From Theropithecus gelada (Eukaryota > Chordata > Mammalia > Primates > Cercopithecidae), in the NCBI RefSeq assembly GCF_003255815.1, contig NC_037668.1:66957196-67021195 (forward strand): a stretch of 64,000 bases of DNA, written 5' to 3'. This document shows positions 26,801 through 41,000 of the stretch, one piece after another (positions within the stretch are counted from its first letter, which is position 1; every line of letters starts with the position of its first letter). Under the pieces are notes generated by a model that had not been told where the DNA came from, ran no database searches, and saw only the letters and a program-made list of their open reading frames with translations. The position numbers were made by a program, and so were the translations under genes.

Positions 26801-29800
26801 CTCTAACCTCCGCCTCCTGAGTTCAAGCAATTCTCCTACCTCAGCCTCCTGAGTAGCTGGGACTACAGGCATGTGCCACTACACCTGGCTAATTTTCGTA
26901 TTTTTAGTACAGACAGGGTTTCACCATGTTGGCCAGGGTGGCTCATTTTTATTTTTATCATATCTTTGTCAAATGGATAAGGAAGATTTTATTTTTAAAA
27001 GTATACTATAGATTTAAATCCCTTCCTTTTTTCTCTTCTTCCATTTCAGGGTCATGCGTCTGCAGGATGAGCTGGTCACCTTGCGCCTAGAGTGTACAAA
27101 CCTGTACCGGAAGGGCCATTTCACTTCACTTGAATTGGTTCCACCCTCTACTTTAACCACTACTCATCTGAAAGCAGAACCCTTAACCAAGGCACCCTAT
27201 TCTTCTTCTACCTCCTGGTTCCGAAAGCCTATGACTCGGGCTGAACTTGTGGCTATCAGCTCCTCTGAAGATGAAGGCAATCTCCGATTTGTGTATGAAC
27301 TACTGTCTTGGGTAGAAGAGATGCAGGTGGGTGTATATCCAAAAGCTTATGCAGTACACTAATGTTTACCGGATTTAGCAGCTTATCTAAGAGGACGAGA
27401 TTGCTTTGTGTTCCCTGTGCAGATTCCCTTAATTATTATTATTATTCTTTCATTTGAGTGATGGGGTCTTGCTATGTTGCCCAGGCTCGACTGAAGTGAT
27501 CCTCCTGCCTCAGCCTCTTGAGTAGCTGGAACAATAGGTATATACCACCATACCTGGCTTGACTTTCTTAATTATTGATGCTGCCTGAGACCCAAGCCCC
27601 CTTCTCCTTAAATCTTGCATGGGTGAGGTTGGCACAAATTCTCACAGTCCCATACTGAATAGCATACAGTTTTCCCTTTGGGAATCTTTTCCCTCAGCTA
27701 ACTGTACTCTAAGTGAGAGCTTGGGGAAAATTGCCATGTCATACATCTGTTATCTTTTTTTAATTAAATTTTTTTTGTGTGGGCACATAGAAGGTATATA
27801 TATTTATATGATACATGAGATATTTTGATACAGGCATGTAATGTATAATCACATCATGGAAAATGGGGTATCTGTCATCTCAAGAAATTTATCCTTTGTG
27901 TTACAAACAATCCAGTTATACTCTTTTAGTTATTTAAAAATGTATGGGCTGGGAGCCGGGCGCGGTGGCTTACACCTGTATTCCCAGCACTGTGGGAGGC
28001 CTGGGTGGGCGGATCACGAGGTCAGGAGATCAGGACCATCCTGGCTACACGGTGAAACCCTATCTCTACTAAAAATGTAAAAAATTAGCCAGAAGTGGTG
28101 GCAGGCGCCTGTAGTCCCAGCTTCTCAGGAGGCTGAGGCAGAAGAATGGCGTGAACCAGGGAGGTGGAGCTTGCAGTGAGCCGAGATGGCGCCACTGCAC
28201 TCCAGCCTAGGTGACAGAGCGAGACTCCATCTCAAAAAAAAAAAAAGTATAGACTGGATGCGGTGGCTCACACCTATAATCCTAGCACTTTGGGAGGCCG
28301 AGGTGGGCGGATTGTGTGAGTCCAGGAGTTCAAGACCAGTCTGGGTAACAGGCGAAACCCCATCTCTATGGAAAATTAACCAGGAATGATGGCGCACACC
28401 TGTGGTCCCAGCTACTTGGGAGGTTGAGGTGGGAGGATCACTTGAGCCTGGGAGGCAGAGGTTGCAGCGAGCCAAGATAGCACTGCTGCGCTCCAGCCTG
28501 GGCAACAGAGCAGTACCCTATCTCAAAAATAAAAGTTGAAACAAAAAAATGTACAAGTAAATTATTTTGACTGTAGTCATCCTGTTGCTCTATCAGATGC
28601 TAGGTAGTATTCATTCTTTAACTATTTTTTTTTGTACCCATTAATCATCCCCACCTCCCTCTGACCCCGTACTACTCTTCCCAGCCTGTTTTGATTTATA
28701 CATCCCACAACTAAGTGAGAACATGCGATGTTTGTCTTTCTGTGCCTAGCATATTTCACTTAACATAATAACCTCTAGTTCCATCCATATTGTTGCAAAT
28801 GACAGGTTCTCATTCTTTTTTATGATTGAATAGTACTCCATTGTGTTTAAGTACCACATTTTCTTTCTCCATTCATCTGTGATGGACACTTAGGTTGCTT
28901 CCAAATTCTGGCTATTGTGAATAGTGGTACAACAAACATGTGAAAATGCAGATCTCTTTGATACACTGATTTCCTTTCTTTTGAGTATACACCCAGTAGT
29001 GGGATTGCTAGATCATACGGTAGCTCTATTGTTAGTGATCTGAGGAATCTCCAAACTGTTCTCCATAGTGGTTGTAGTAATTTACATTCCCACCAACAGC
29101 ATACAAGGCTTTCTCCATATCCTCACCAGCATTTGTATATTGCCTGTCTTTTGGATAAAACCCATTTTAAGTGGGGTGAGATGATATCACATTGTAGTTT
29201 TGATTTGCATTTCTCTGATAATCAGTGATGTTGAGCACCTTTTCATATGCCTGTTTGCCATTTGTGTGTCTTCTTTTGAGATATGTCGATTCAAATCTTT
29301 TGCTCATTTTTAATTGGATTATTAGATTTTTTTTTCCAGTAGAGTTGTTTGAGCTCCTTATATATATATTCCAGTTATTAATCCCTTGTCAGATGAGTAG
29401 TTTGCAAACATTTTATCCCATTCTGTGGGTTGTCCCCCCGCCTTTTTTTTTTGAGACAGAGTCTCATTCTGTCTCCCAGGCTGGAGTGCAATGGCGCAAT
29501 CTTGACTCACTGCAATCTCTGGATTCTAAGCAATTCTTATGCCTCAGCCTCCCAAGTAGCTGGGATTACAGGCACGCGCCACTATACCCAGCTTATTTTG
29601 TATTTTTAGTAGAGATGGGATTTCACCATGTTGGCCAGGCTGGTCTCAAACTCCTGACCTCAGGTGATCCACCTGCCTTGGCCTCCCAAAGTGCTGGGAT
29701 TGCAGGCGTGAACCACCATGCCCAGCCTGTCCCTTTCCTTTGTTGATTCACTGTGCAGTAGCTTTTTAACTTGATGTAATCCTATTTGTTCATTTTAGCT

Positions 29801-32800
29801 TTGGTTGCCTGTGTTTGTGTGGTATTACTCAAGAAATTTTTTCCTAGACCAGTGTCTTGGAAAGTGTTTCCGGTATTTTCTTGTAGTAGTTTCATAGTTT
29901 AAGGTGTTAATCCATTTTGATTTGATTTTTGTATATGACAAGGGACGGGTCAAGTTTCATTCTTCTACATACAGATATCCAGTTTTCCTAGCACAATTAA
30001 TCGAAGAGACTGTCCTTACCCCAGTGTATGTTCTTGGCACCTTTGTTGAAAATGAGTTCATTGTAGGTGTATGGATTTGTTTCTGGGTTCTGTATTCTGT
30101 TCCGTTGGTCTATGTGTCCATTTCTAGGCTAGTCCTGTGCTGTTTTGGTTACTATAGCTCTGTAGTATAATTTGAAGTCAAGTAATGTGATTCCTCTGGT
30201 TTTGTTCTTTTTGCTCAGGATAGCTTTGACTATTTTGGATCTTTTGTGGTTCCATATAAATTTTAGAATTGTTTTTTCTATTTCTGTGAAGAATGTCTTG
30301 TATTTTTTATAGGGTAAATCTGGTTTTTTTTGTTTTTAATTCTCTCATTAACAGAGGAGTTTATTCTTCATTTTTTGTTGTTGATCATAACTTTTTTTCT
30401 TTTTGAGATGGAATTTCACTCTTGTTGCCTAAGCTGGAGTGCAATAGTGCGATCTCAGCTCACTGCAACCTCTGCCTCGAGGGTTCAAGCGATTCTCCTG
30501 CCTCAGCCTCCCTAGTAGCTGGGATTACAGGCATGTGCCACCATGCCCAGCTAATTTTTTTTTTTTTTTTTTTTTTTTAAGTAGAAACAGGGTTTCACTG
30601 TGTTAGCCAGGCTGGTCTCGAACTCCTGACCCTCAGGTGATCTGCCCACCTTGGCCTCCCAAAGTGCTGGGATTACAGGCGTGAGCCATCGCGTTGGCCT
30701 CAACCTTTTTTTTTTTTTTTTTTTGGAGACAGAGTCTCACTCTGTCATCCAGGCTGGAGTGCAGTGGCACGATCTCCACTCATTGCAATCTCTGCCTCCT
30801 GGGTTCAAGCCAAGCAATTCTCCTGCCTCAGCCTCCCGAGTAGCTGGGATTACAGGCGCCCAACACCACGCCTGGCTAATTTTTGTATTTTTAGTAGAGA
30901 TGGGGTTTCATCATGTTGACCAGGCTGGTCTTGAACTCCTGACCTCAGGTGATCCACCCACCTCAGCCCCCCCAAAGTGCTGGGATCACAGGCATGAGCC
31001 ACTGCGCCCGGCAATCATAACTCTTAAGTTTAAGCAAGACTACTGTATTCTGCAGTTCCAAGGGGCCCTATTTACATGTGTTCTATGATAGTGGTTCAAA
31101 TTTGATATTGCCCTTATCTTTCTAACCCTTTTGTTTTATATTAAATTCTTCCTATGTCCACATAATATATTCCCTATGTAGCAATAAATAAAAATATCCC
31201 AAAATAAACTGTTTTGAAATTATCTTCCATTGGCCAGTAGTTGATGTCATGAATGAAGCTAAATATTTTCAGATACTTCTTTGTTATATCAGTTATGATT
31301 GTGAAATGAAAAGACTCCATAAAGAGAAATGCCTAAAGTGTAAAGTTAAGCATTTTAAGCCTGTGAAGTTCCCTTTCCCTTCTGGTTGATTGCTCTAGGA
31401 ATGTATACTAATAATGCAGCAGGAAAAGCTGCTCTATTGTATAATTGGTGAGCTCTGCTCTCCTGCTCCTTAGCGGTGATGATGGTGTAATTTTTTTGTA
31501 AGAGGCTGTAGATTGAAGGAGATGGCCTAGATGTCTTTTGCTCAGTCCTCTACCCCTTGCTTCCTTGTCCAAACGTTGATTCTGACCATTTTCCTACCAA
31601 GCCATTCAGTAAATTATGTGGTATATGTTTTTTCTTTTTCAGATGAAACTAGAACGAGCAGAGTGGGGCAATGACCTGCCTAGTGTGGAGTTGCAGTTAG
31701 AAACGCAGCAGCACATCCATACCAGCGTAGAAGAGCTGGGCTCAAGTGTCAAGGAGGCCAGGTTGTATGAGGTGCGTAGCCTTCAGAATCCACGTTACGG
31801 GAGGTACGTGGATGGAACGGATGAAAGGACGGTGCACACAATAAAGCTGTATCGAAGTACGAGGGTGCTCTGGAAGAGAATAATGATGATGAAGAGTGGT
31901 TTATGACAAATTCCCTTTTCACATGAAGTGTTTCTGTTAATCTTTGAAATAAACTTGTGAGAAAAGTATTTTTATTAACCCCTTTTTACTAAAAAGAAAA
32001 GTGATACTAGAAGCTGAGAGGTCAGAATTAGTAAGTAGTGGATGCAGATCCAAACTTAAGCCCTCTGCCTCTATAAATTCAGGCACTTTTTGCTTCCCCA
32101 TCTGCCTGCAGTTGAGAGCTGGTATAGAGAAACTATTGACACAGTTTTCTCTCTCCTTCAGTCTCTGTTCTGTCTTCCCATTTTATATTTCAACTCTTCC
32201 CTTCAAAAAAACAATTGAGTGGGAATCATCAGGCATTGGTTTTGCTTAGAAGCTAGCTACCAGAATTGCTGGAAACATGGGATAGTGAGGTCTGTTGTTT
32301 GTAATTACCCTGCTCAACTGTTGCCCACTTAGTGCTGCTCCAAGCTATAAAATATGACTCAGAAATTTGTTGTCCAAGCTTCTGTTTTCTTAGAGCAATG
32401 AATCCATATCTCTATCTAGACATAATATTTGCATAGTTGCAACCATAACACATAGTTTACTTACTCTTTCTCTAATGTATTTTTATTTCGTTCTTTTGTA
32501 ATCAGGGAAAGATGTCCCAGAATTTCCGTACCAGCTATGCTGAAACTCTTGGAAAGCTGGAGACACAGTATTGTAAATTGAAGGTAAGTTTCTGCCGATT
32601 CTCTTATGTTCTGCTCATACAGAGTCTGGTGTCTCCCAATCAATTCTCTTACCTAATTCAGAAATCTGGTTTGGCCCTGTTTTGGTTTTCTGCTTATTAG
32701 GTTATGCCATTTACTATGCACTTACTCATATGTATTATAACATTTTCTCAGTTTTCTTAACGGGTCAGAAGCTACTGTTCTTAAAAGTTTTAAATAAATA

Positions 32801-34982
32801 TAACCTATCCTAGGTATTGTGCTTCAGCAAACCTGTGGCTATATGCACTTTGAGAGACCAAAACTAAAAGTTTGAGACTGTAGAGAGGGGACTTTCCCTC
32901 TGATCTGTTGTTTTTCATCCCTGTTTATCAAGAGTGTCCAGAGTAGGACAGCCCAGGACCATTCTTTATCCAGGGAGCACCACAAAGGCCTTATGAATTC
33001 TGTCTTCTTCTTAGGATTGACAAGAGTTCTGGGAGTCTTATATCAAACTTGTACAAAACTTGAATCCATGGGGAAAAATCCAGAGATTAAAAGCAAATTC
33101 ATTTCCTGAGTTATTCTCTACTTTGATGCAAATGTGCTATCTTCTACACAAAGGCTAGCAGTCTAACCTTATAATCCTTGCTTTGTCTAGGAAACTTCTA
33201 GCTTCCGGATGAGGCACCTTCAGAGCCTACATAAATTTGTTTCCAGAGCTACAGCTGAGTTGATCTGGTTGAATGAGAAGGAGGAGGAGGAACTAGCATA
33301 TGACTGGAGTGACAACAATTCCAATATCTCAGCCAAGAGAAATTACTTCTCTGTGAGTCTAGCACAGCAGCAGGCCTGTAATATTTATTTAACAGCAGCA
33401 GAAGGAGACGGGCTAGTCTGCTGAAAGCTTGGGTGGCTGGAGTTGCATTCTGCTAGATAGAAATAGGGGCCCTACTCAGTGCATCCATGCATGTGAGAAG
33501 TGTAAATGGAGAGAGGGACAGTAGAACCTTAGAATTAATTTATCTAGAATGCATTTAGAATGGCAGTGTCTTGGGTGAATACAGCAGCAATCTGTAAATT
33601 GAGTCATTTCAGAAGCAATACAGCTTTGTGGTTAAGATTATAGGCTTTGGAGTACCTAAGTTCAAATTCTTATTCTTCCACTAACTAGCTCTATAACCTT
33701 GGGAAGTCATTTGATCTCTCTGGACCTCCATAAAATGAGATAATAGCACCACTTCGAAGCTATCCCCTTCCCTAATAGCACGTATTCCCAAAGGGTTGTA
33801 TAAAAGACTAAGATTTAATAAGCTAACCTAGACAAAGCATTTAGTATAGTATTATTTAACTGGGATATACTCTGGACTTTCCACAAATTTCTGAATTCTC
33901 CTTAATTCATTTATTAACTTTTTTGTTTCAATCTCTTTGTTTGTAAAATGGGAAGGGAAATTTAACATTGGACAATAGGACACTGCTTTTTATTCTTTTC
34001 ACTGAAAGATGTAGACAAGTTAGGATTATTTTTTGCTACTTTTAGTATTTTTACACTCAGAAGATTTTTAAAGATTTTGTAAACTATGCAAATAGGGAGT
34101 TTCTTGTTTTTGTTTTTAACATGCACTTTAGATACTTTAGAAGAAGAATGCATACTATAATACAATAAACAGGCTATGTGAGAACTGAAATTAGGCTATA
34201 ACAGAGATATAAAGAAAGTGCTCTGAAAGCATAGTAAGGATCAGTATCCAGCTTCACAGAAGAGCTGGCATTTAACTTGGGTCCTGCAGTTAATAGAATT
34301 TAGTCAGTGGAGAGCATTGTAGGCTGAATACTCTAAGCAAAGCCAGCCAGTCACTGATACCCATGTCCTGGTGTGTCATGTACTGGTGTGGGTGCTGATG
34401 TGCAGGAACTGTCCACTCCAGACAAGTTATCTCCTTTCTGTGGTCCAATGCTCATTCTGTGTTCCCGCATTTTACTCACATCTGGGTCAGGTCCCATGTC
34501 CTTTGTGAATATTTTCCAGTAATTCCAGTGTTTGTGCCCTTATCTGCAATCCTCTGGCATGCACTGTTTATACATCTCATTTTGCCACCAATTCTATATT
34601 GTAGGTTCCTTTAAAATAGGGGAGGGAAGGCCGGGCGTGGTGGCTCACAACTGTAATCCCAGCACTTTGGGAGGCCGAGGCGGGCAGATCACAAGGTCAG
34701 GAGATCGAAACCATCCTGGCTAACATGGTGAAACCCTGTCTCTACTAAAAATACAAAAAATCAGCCAGGCGTGGTGGTGGGCAACTGTAGTCCCAGCTAC
34801 TTGGGAGGCTGAGGCAGGAGAATGGCGTGAACCCAGGAGGCGGAGCTTGCAGTGAGCCAAGATTGCGCCACTGCACTCCAGCCTGGGAGACAGAGCAAGA
34901 CTCTGTCTCAAAANNNNNNNNNNNNNNNNNNNNNNNNNNNNNNNNNNNNNNNNNNNNNNNNNNNNNNNNNNNNNNNNNNNNN

Positions 34983-35023
<41 letters not shown>

Positions 35024-38000
35024 AGGGAGGGAACACAGCTTTTATTTATGCTAGCCACTACCCACTGCCAAGAGCACTTATTCTGTAAAATTGAATTCAA
35101 TTTTCAGGAGTTGACAATGGAACTGGAGGAGAAACAGGATGTGTTTCGTTCTCTACAAGATACAGCAGAACTACTTTCACTTGAGAACCACCCAGCCAAG
35201 CAGACAGTGGAGGTGTGTGACTCGAGAATATGTGGAGGTCAAATGCTGAGAGGTTGTTGTTATAAAAGTGTTCAAATTAGAGACTTTGTTCAACTGAAAG
35301 ACTTGGAGGAAGTGTCAGGGATCATTTGTCTTGGGTCTTCTCTGTTTTCATTCCTGACTGTTCCTGTATCCCTCAAAAGCCTGCAAACATTTCTGTTAGT
35401 CTAAGGAGACTACTGAGAGAAACAATAGAAGGTACATTGGCTCCCAGCTTTCGGAGGAAAAGCGGACTTGGACCGTATTTCTTCAAGTAACTGTCCAGAC
35501 AGATCCTGACTTGACTCTTGTTGATGTGGTGCCTTTGCCAAAAGAAGAGAAACAGTGGAAGAATTCTGGAGGAATTTATGCCTGGGTTTTGCTGCCTGGA
35601 TCATTTACTTACAACTGAGTGTGGAAGAGGCCTTTTCTATGTAACCCCCTCTAACAAAACCATTTTGGATTAAAGGAACACTTCTTACACATGGGAAGCA
35701 TTGAGCAGATGCCAGTCAAGTATCTCCACATCTTTTCTGTTGGCTTCTCTATCATTAGCAGAGTTGTACTTGGAAAATAGTATTGCACATATATATATTG
35801 AGTCTGTTAAACTCATGCCCTTCTGTCTGTGTGCTTGTTTATTGCAGGCTTATAGTGCTGCTGTCCAGTCCCAGTTGCAGTGGATGAAGCAGCTGTGCCT
35901 GTGTGTTGAGCAGCATGTGAAAGAGAATACTGCTTATTTTCAGGTATGATGGATTTCTGTGTTTGTGTGTGTGTGTACATATGTATATTGAAGGTGAGGT
36001 TACAAACACATCTGCATTAGTGTGCGTTTGCTGTATAAACCACCACCTTAAAATTTAGTTGCTTAAAACAATAGTCATTTAGATAGCTCGTGATTCAGTA
36101 GCTGAGCACTTTGGGCAGGGCTTTGCGAAGTGGTTCATCTTATCTTGCCTGTCTTACTCATGGCTGCAGACAGGCTGGGGGCTGGTTGGTCCCAAATGGC
36201 ATTGCTCATGTCTAACAGTTGGCTAGGTGCTGGAGCACCAAGCCGTGTGTCTCTAGCATCCAGCAGCTTTCTTCACAACGTGGCTCTGTTTCACAAGCAG
36301 AAAGAGAGAGCAAGTCCTAGAGCACAAGCCCTTTTTTCCTGCTTCTGTCACATTTATTAATGTGCCTTTGGTTAAAGCCAGACGTGTGGCTATGCCTAAC
36401 TTCAAGTTGAGGAGAAATAGACTCCACCTCTTGATGGGAGGAGCTGTAAAATATCATGATCTTTTTTTTCTTTTTTCCATCTGTCAGAACATGAAAGAAT
36501 GTACTGCTGGCTGGGCGCAGTGACTCATGCCTGTAATCCTAGCACTTTGGGAGGCCAAGGCGGGCAGATCACTTAAGGTCAGGAGTTCAAGACCAGCCTG
36601 GCCAACATGGTGAAACCCCTTCTCTATTAAAAATACAAAAATTAGCTGGGTGTGGTAGCACACATCTGTAGTCCCAGCTACTTGGGAAGCTGAAGCAGGA
36701 GAAATACTTGAACCTGGGAGGCGGAGGTTGCCGTGAGCCAAGATCACACCACTGCACTCCAGCCTGGGTGACAGAGCAAGTGTCTTAAAAAAAAAAAAAA
36801 AAGTACTGCTTATTTTCAGGTGAGGTGGGAGGAGGAAATAAGCCATTATCTCTGTTTTTGCCCTAATTTTTTTTTTTTTTGAGACGGAGCCTCACTCTGT
36901 CGCCCAGGCTGGAGTGCAGTGGCGCAATCTCGGCTCACTGCAAACTCTACCTCCCGGGTTCACACCATTCTCCTGCCTTAGCCTCCTGAGTAGCTGTGAC
37001 TACAGGCGCCCGCCACCACGCCCAGCTAATTTTTTTATTTTTATTTTTTTAGTAGAGATGGGGTTTCATCATGTTAGCCAAGAAGACCTTGATCTCCTGA
37101 CCTCATGATCCGCCCACCTCAGCCTCCCAAATAGCTGGGATTACAGGCATGAGCCACCATGCCCGGCCTTTTGCCCTAAATTAAATAGTCTCCCTGATTA
37201 TTTCATAACATGAATTGAAACATTTGATCACTCAACCTTAGGTTTTTCATGAAATACACCCCACAGCCAAATGCTGTACCTAGCCAGAAGTCAAGAGGAA
37301 AGAGCAGTGATTTCTGAGGGGGTGAAACAACTAACTTTTCTATAGGGTAGGGTTTGGGGTAGTCAACACTAATATTTTGCTGCATGGCTTTTTAAGCCCT
37401 TCGGTTTATGTTTCAGTGGTCCTTGTAATGAACTCTCACTAATCCAGTAGGGTGTAATCAGCTTTGCTAAGCTCTGCGTAGTAAAATTGTTCTTTCTCAG
37501 TTAACATTCCGGGTGTTCTGATGTTTTGAGCAGAAGGCATCCTTCCTTTGTATTCCCATAGTTCTTCAGTGATGCACGAGAGCTGGAGTCATTCTTGAGG
37601 AACCTCCAAGATTCCATTAAACGAAAATATTCCTGTGACCACAATACCAGCTTATCCCGCCTTGAAGACCTGCTCCAGGACTCCATGGTGGGTGTTGCCT
37701 CAGTGGGGATGATTACTTCTGGGAAAGAGCGTAAACCATATCAACTGCTGCTGTTTATATCCTTGAAAGCTCCAGGGCAGTGGGCCGTTGTTGTAATAAA
37801 GTTTGGCTTACATTCAAATAGAGTTTAATCGATGTGGTTCTGTCTCTTTCCTTTTTTCCTTTTCTTTTAAAGAAGTTGCTAATAAGATTTCTTTGGGTAT
37901 GTTATTGAAGTAAAGGCCTAGTCTTCTCCTCTGAGCCACTTTGAGCTCCTTATACTTTCCTTGCATTTTTCCTGTTTTAATGTAATAGTTGGAGCCAAGG

Positions 38001-41000
38001 ATGAGGTGTTGAGCATGAAAAAAAGGTTGAAGGGGATTAGTTTATCAAATTCTTTGTTACTGTCTTATGCAAAAAAAGAACTAAAAAAAAAAAAAAACAA
38101 AAACAAAGAAATACACCTAAGTCAAAATTTTCCTCCTTGGTAGTTTTCTTTTGGATGATAATTAAAATTGATTTTAATTCAAAGAAACATGTAATGTAAT
38201 ATTTGTGCAGTTATTTATGAAGCAATATTAATTTTTAAGAAATAGTTTTATATTCAGTATTTAGTTCAAATCAATTTTATATTCATTTTCTCCAATGAAT
38301 TATTTCTTCAGGAGTGCTGGTAATTAGCAGAAAGACTACTTGTGTTTAGTGAATGTATATTACACAGAGTTGGCGAGACAAGGCTCAAGCTACATCTCAA
38401 ATTAAGATAGAAATGTATATGTAATAAGGAACTTACTTTTCCTTTGTGAGAAGCAAGGGGAACCTCGCATTTCAATAGAAAAGTCTAAATAAGAGAACTA
38501 GAATAACCCAAAACAGTTCATTTTTTTTTAGTGGGTAAGATTTGAGCATTTGTGAATATAAGGTTTTTTTATTTTTATTTTTTTACACTTTCAGGTATTG
38601 TAAACCTATGAGTGGTTTTACATTCACCTGGGCAAATAGTCTGTTAATTTAATTTGGAATGAAGGATGAAAACCTGACTTTTCAGATGTTGTCTCTAAAA
38701 TATCTCTCTCGGAGGTACTACAAGTATGAAGGAGGAATATAATCCTTGGCTATTATCTCCTCCCTCCCACAGAGTACCTTCTGTCGTAGGGTAACTCCTC
38801 TGCAATGGTTGTCATATCTTCTCTTCTCGAGGGTCGCTGCTCTGTTCCCTCCTCTCCAGGTCAGGGTCATCGGGTTGGCGGCGTCATCGGGGCATGGAGT
38901 CACCTGGGTCTGCTCCTCAGCTTGTCCGTCAGGTTCGGGAGCATCTGTCCTGGCTTCTGGTTCTTTTCAGAACTTTTACCACGCTGAGCACTTGGTCTCT
39001 GGAGCTTGAGCTGTTTGGCTGTGGGTTAGACAGAAATTGACATCTTATTTCAAGGAAACTGAAATGGGTAGACCAGCTCTCAAGTATGGAAATGTGGCTG
39101 TCTCCCTGATATATTCCATTCCTCTTTCTTAACTAATAAGTTAAAGTTGTATTTCTTCCAATCATGCTCCCGGGGACAGGCACAGGTAGTTTATTTAAGC
39201 ATTTCTTTTTCTTTACTTGCATATTCTTAGTTCTTTAATGGCATTTCCTAACATTATTAACTCTTTACTCTCATCGCATCTACATCCATCCTAAGAAAGC
39301 CATCTTCTGGGGAGACTTTTACACCTCAAAATGGGCTTGAAACATCTGGGTTAATGGATAAAGTTTATCTTTTACTCTTTAATGGAATTGGTAATGGTTT
39401 ACTACCAATTTTGTTAACAAGAAGTTTATTCGTTTTTAAGATTATTGGATTTGCAGAGATTTGAGAGTTTCAATTTTGCATGATACTTCTTTCTAACCAA
39501 TCAAATTTATGTGAATATAGCACAGCAAATACTGAGAGGTAAACCCTAAATCATTTGTCATGATACCTTCACCAACAGCATTGTTGGTTGAAGAGCTAAG
39601 ATCTTTCTCAAGAAAGCTTGACTCAATTTAGGAAAATAAAATATTTAGAGTAGAGCTTGGGAGATAAAATTATTTTTAAAAATTTAAATAAGTATAACTA
39701 GCTTCTCCTAAGCAAAAAGGGAAGAACTGGTTTCTACCAGTGAGAAACTGACTAATAATAATATACCTATTACTGATTTTAACTTTCATGTTCTCTGAAT
39801 CATGTTTAGATAAATTTTTTATTAGCTATATAGCTGTATTTGGAAGCTAGAAGTATTTGTTTTTATTTTGGTTTTTGCATGTGACTTTATGGTTCATAGA
39901 AAGTGGCACAGGAAGAAAGCTGCAAAGTTTGAGTGCAAAAGCACTTGGTAGAAGACAGAAACATTCTCTCCTTTTTTCTTTATCCTTGTGTAAGTCTTTA
40001 AGATGGCTCCACCAACCATCCCTACTTAACTGAGAGATGACATTCTCTGAGGGAGTGGAGTATTCAGTTTTCTTTGTTAACTTAGTCACCCTGAGTAGCA
40101 ACATTAATGTCATTTTGTTTTTCTTCTCATTTTGTAGGATGAAAAGGAGCAGCTTATACAGTCCAAGAGTTCCGTTGCCAGTCTTGTCGGGAGATCAAAA
40201 ACCATTGTTCAGCTAAAACCACGCAGTCCAGACCATTTGTTAAAGAGCACCATTTCTGTTAAGGCCATCTGTGACTATCGGCAGATCGAGGTGAGGAGGT
40301 AGAAAGGGTACTTCTGGGACACAGAGGGAAGGAAGAAAGAAGGGAAGCCTTCAGTTAGGGTTATGATGATAAGGAAAGATCAAATTACAGAGTTTTTAAA
40401 ATTTAAACATGCTGAAATCTCTCCTATCATTTAAAAAAAAAAAAAACTAAAAACTTCAATCCTATAATCTTGACCTGCTCCCTGCCTCAGTGATTGGCAT
40501 CATTATCTACTCAGTTGCCTAAGTGTTGACAGAGATGGTACTTTGTAGCACATGGTGAAACTATGTCTCTATAAGAATTGCTTGAGCCCAGGAAGCGGAG
40601 GTTGCAGTGAGCCAGGATCGTGCCATTTGCACCCCAGCCTGGGTTACAGGAGTAAAACCCTGTCTCAGAAAAAATAAAAGGCATAAGTTTATTTCACTTG
40701 GATTATTGTATCAGCCTCCCAATGTAGTGCACAAAGGATCCTACCACCAGCATGTTCTTTTTTTTTTTTTTTTTTTGAGATGGAATCTTGCTCTGTGGCC
40801 CAGGCTGGAATGCAGTGGCACCATCTCAGCTCACTGCAACCTCCGCTCCCTGGGTTCAAGCAATTCTCCTGCCTCAGCCTCCCAAGTAGCTGGGACTACA
40901 GGCATATGCCATCACTCCCAGCTAATTTTTTGTATCTTTAGTAGAGACGGGGTTTCACCATGTTAGCCAGGATGTTCTTGATCTCCTGACCTCGTGATCT

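Larger units (their letters stand above)
27765..30390 (-). mobile_element. L1 (L1MA/L1PB-type) 3' portion, split by three Alus
   Basis: 3' UTR text (GATACATGAGATATTTTGAT, ATCACATCATGGAAAATGGG, GTTACAAACAATCCAGTTAT), then antisense ORF2 (TTTGATTTGCATTTCTCTGA, GGATAGCTTTGACTATTTTG). Alus at 27955-28246, 28253-28530 and 29444-29728 interrupt it. 5'-truncated and not coding. Confidence 0.92.
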
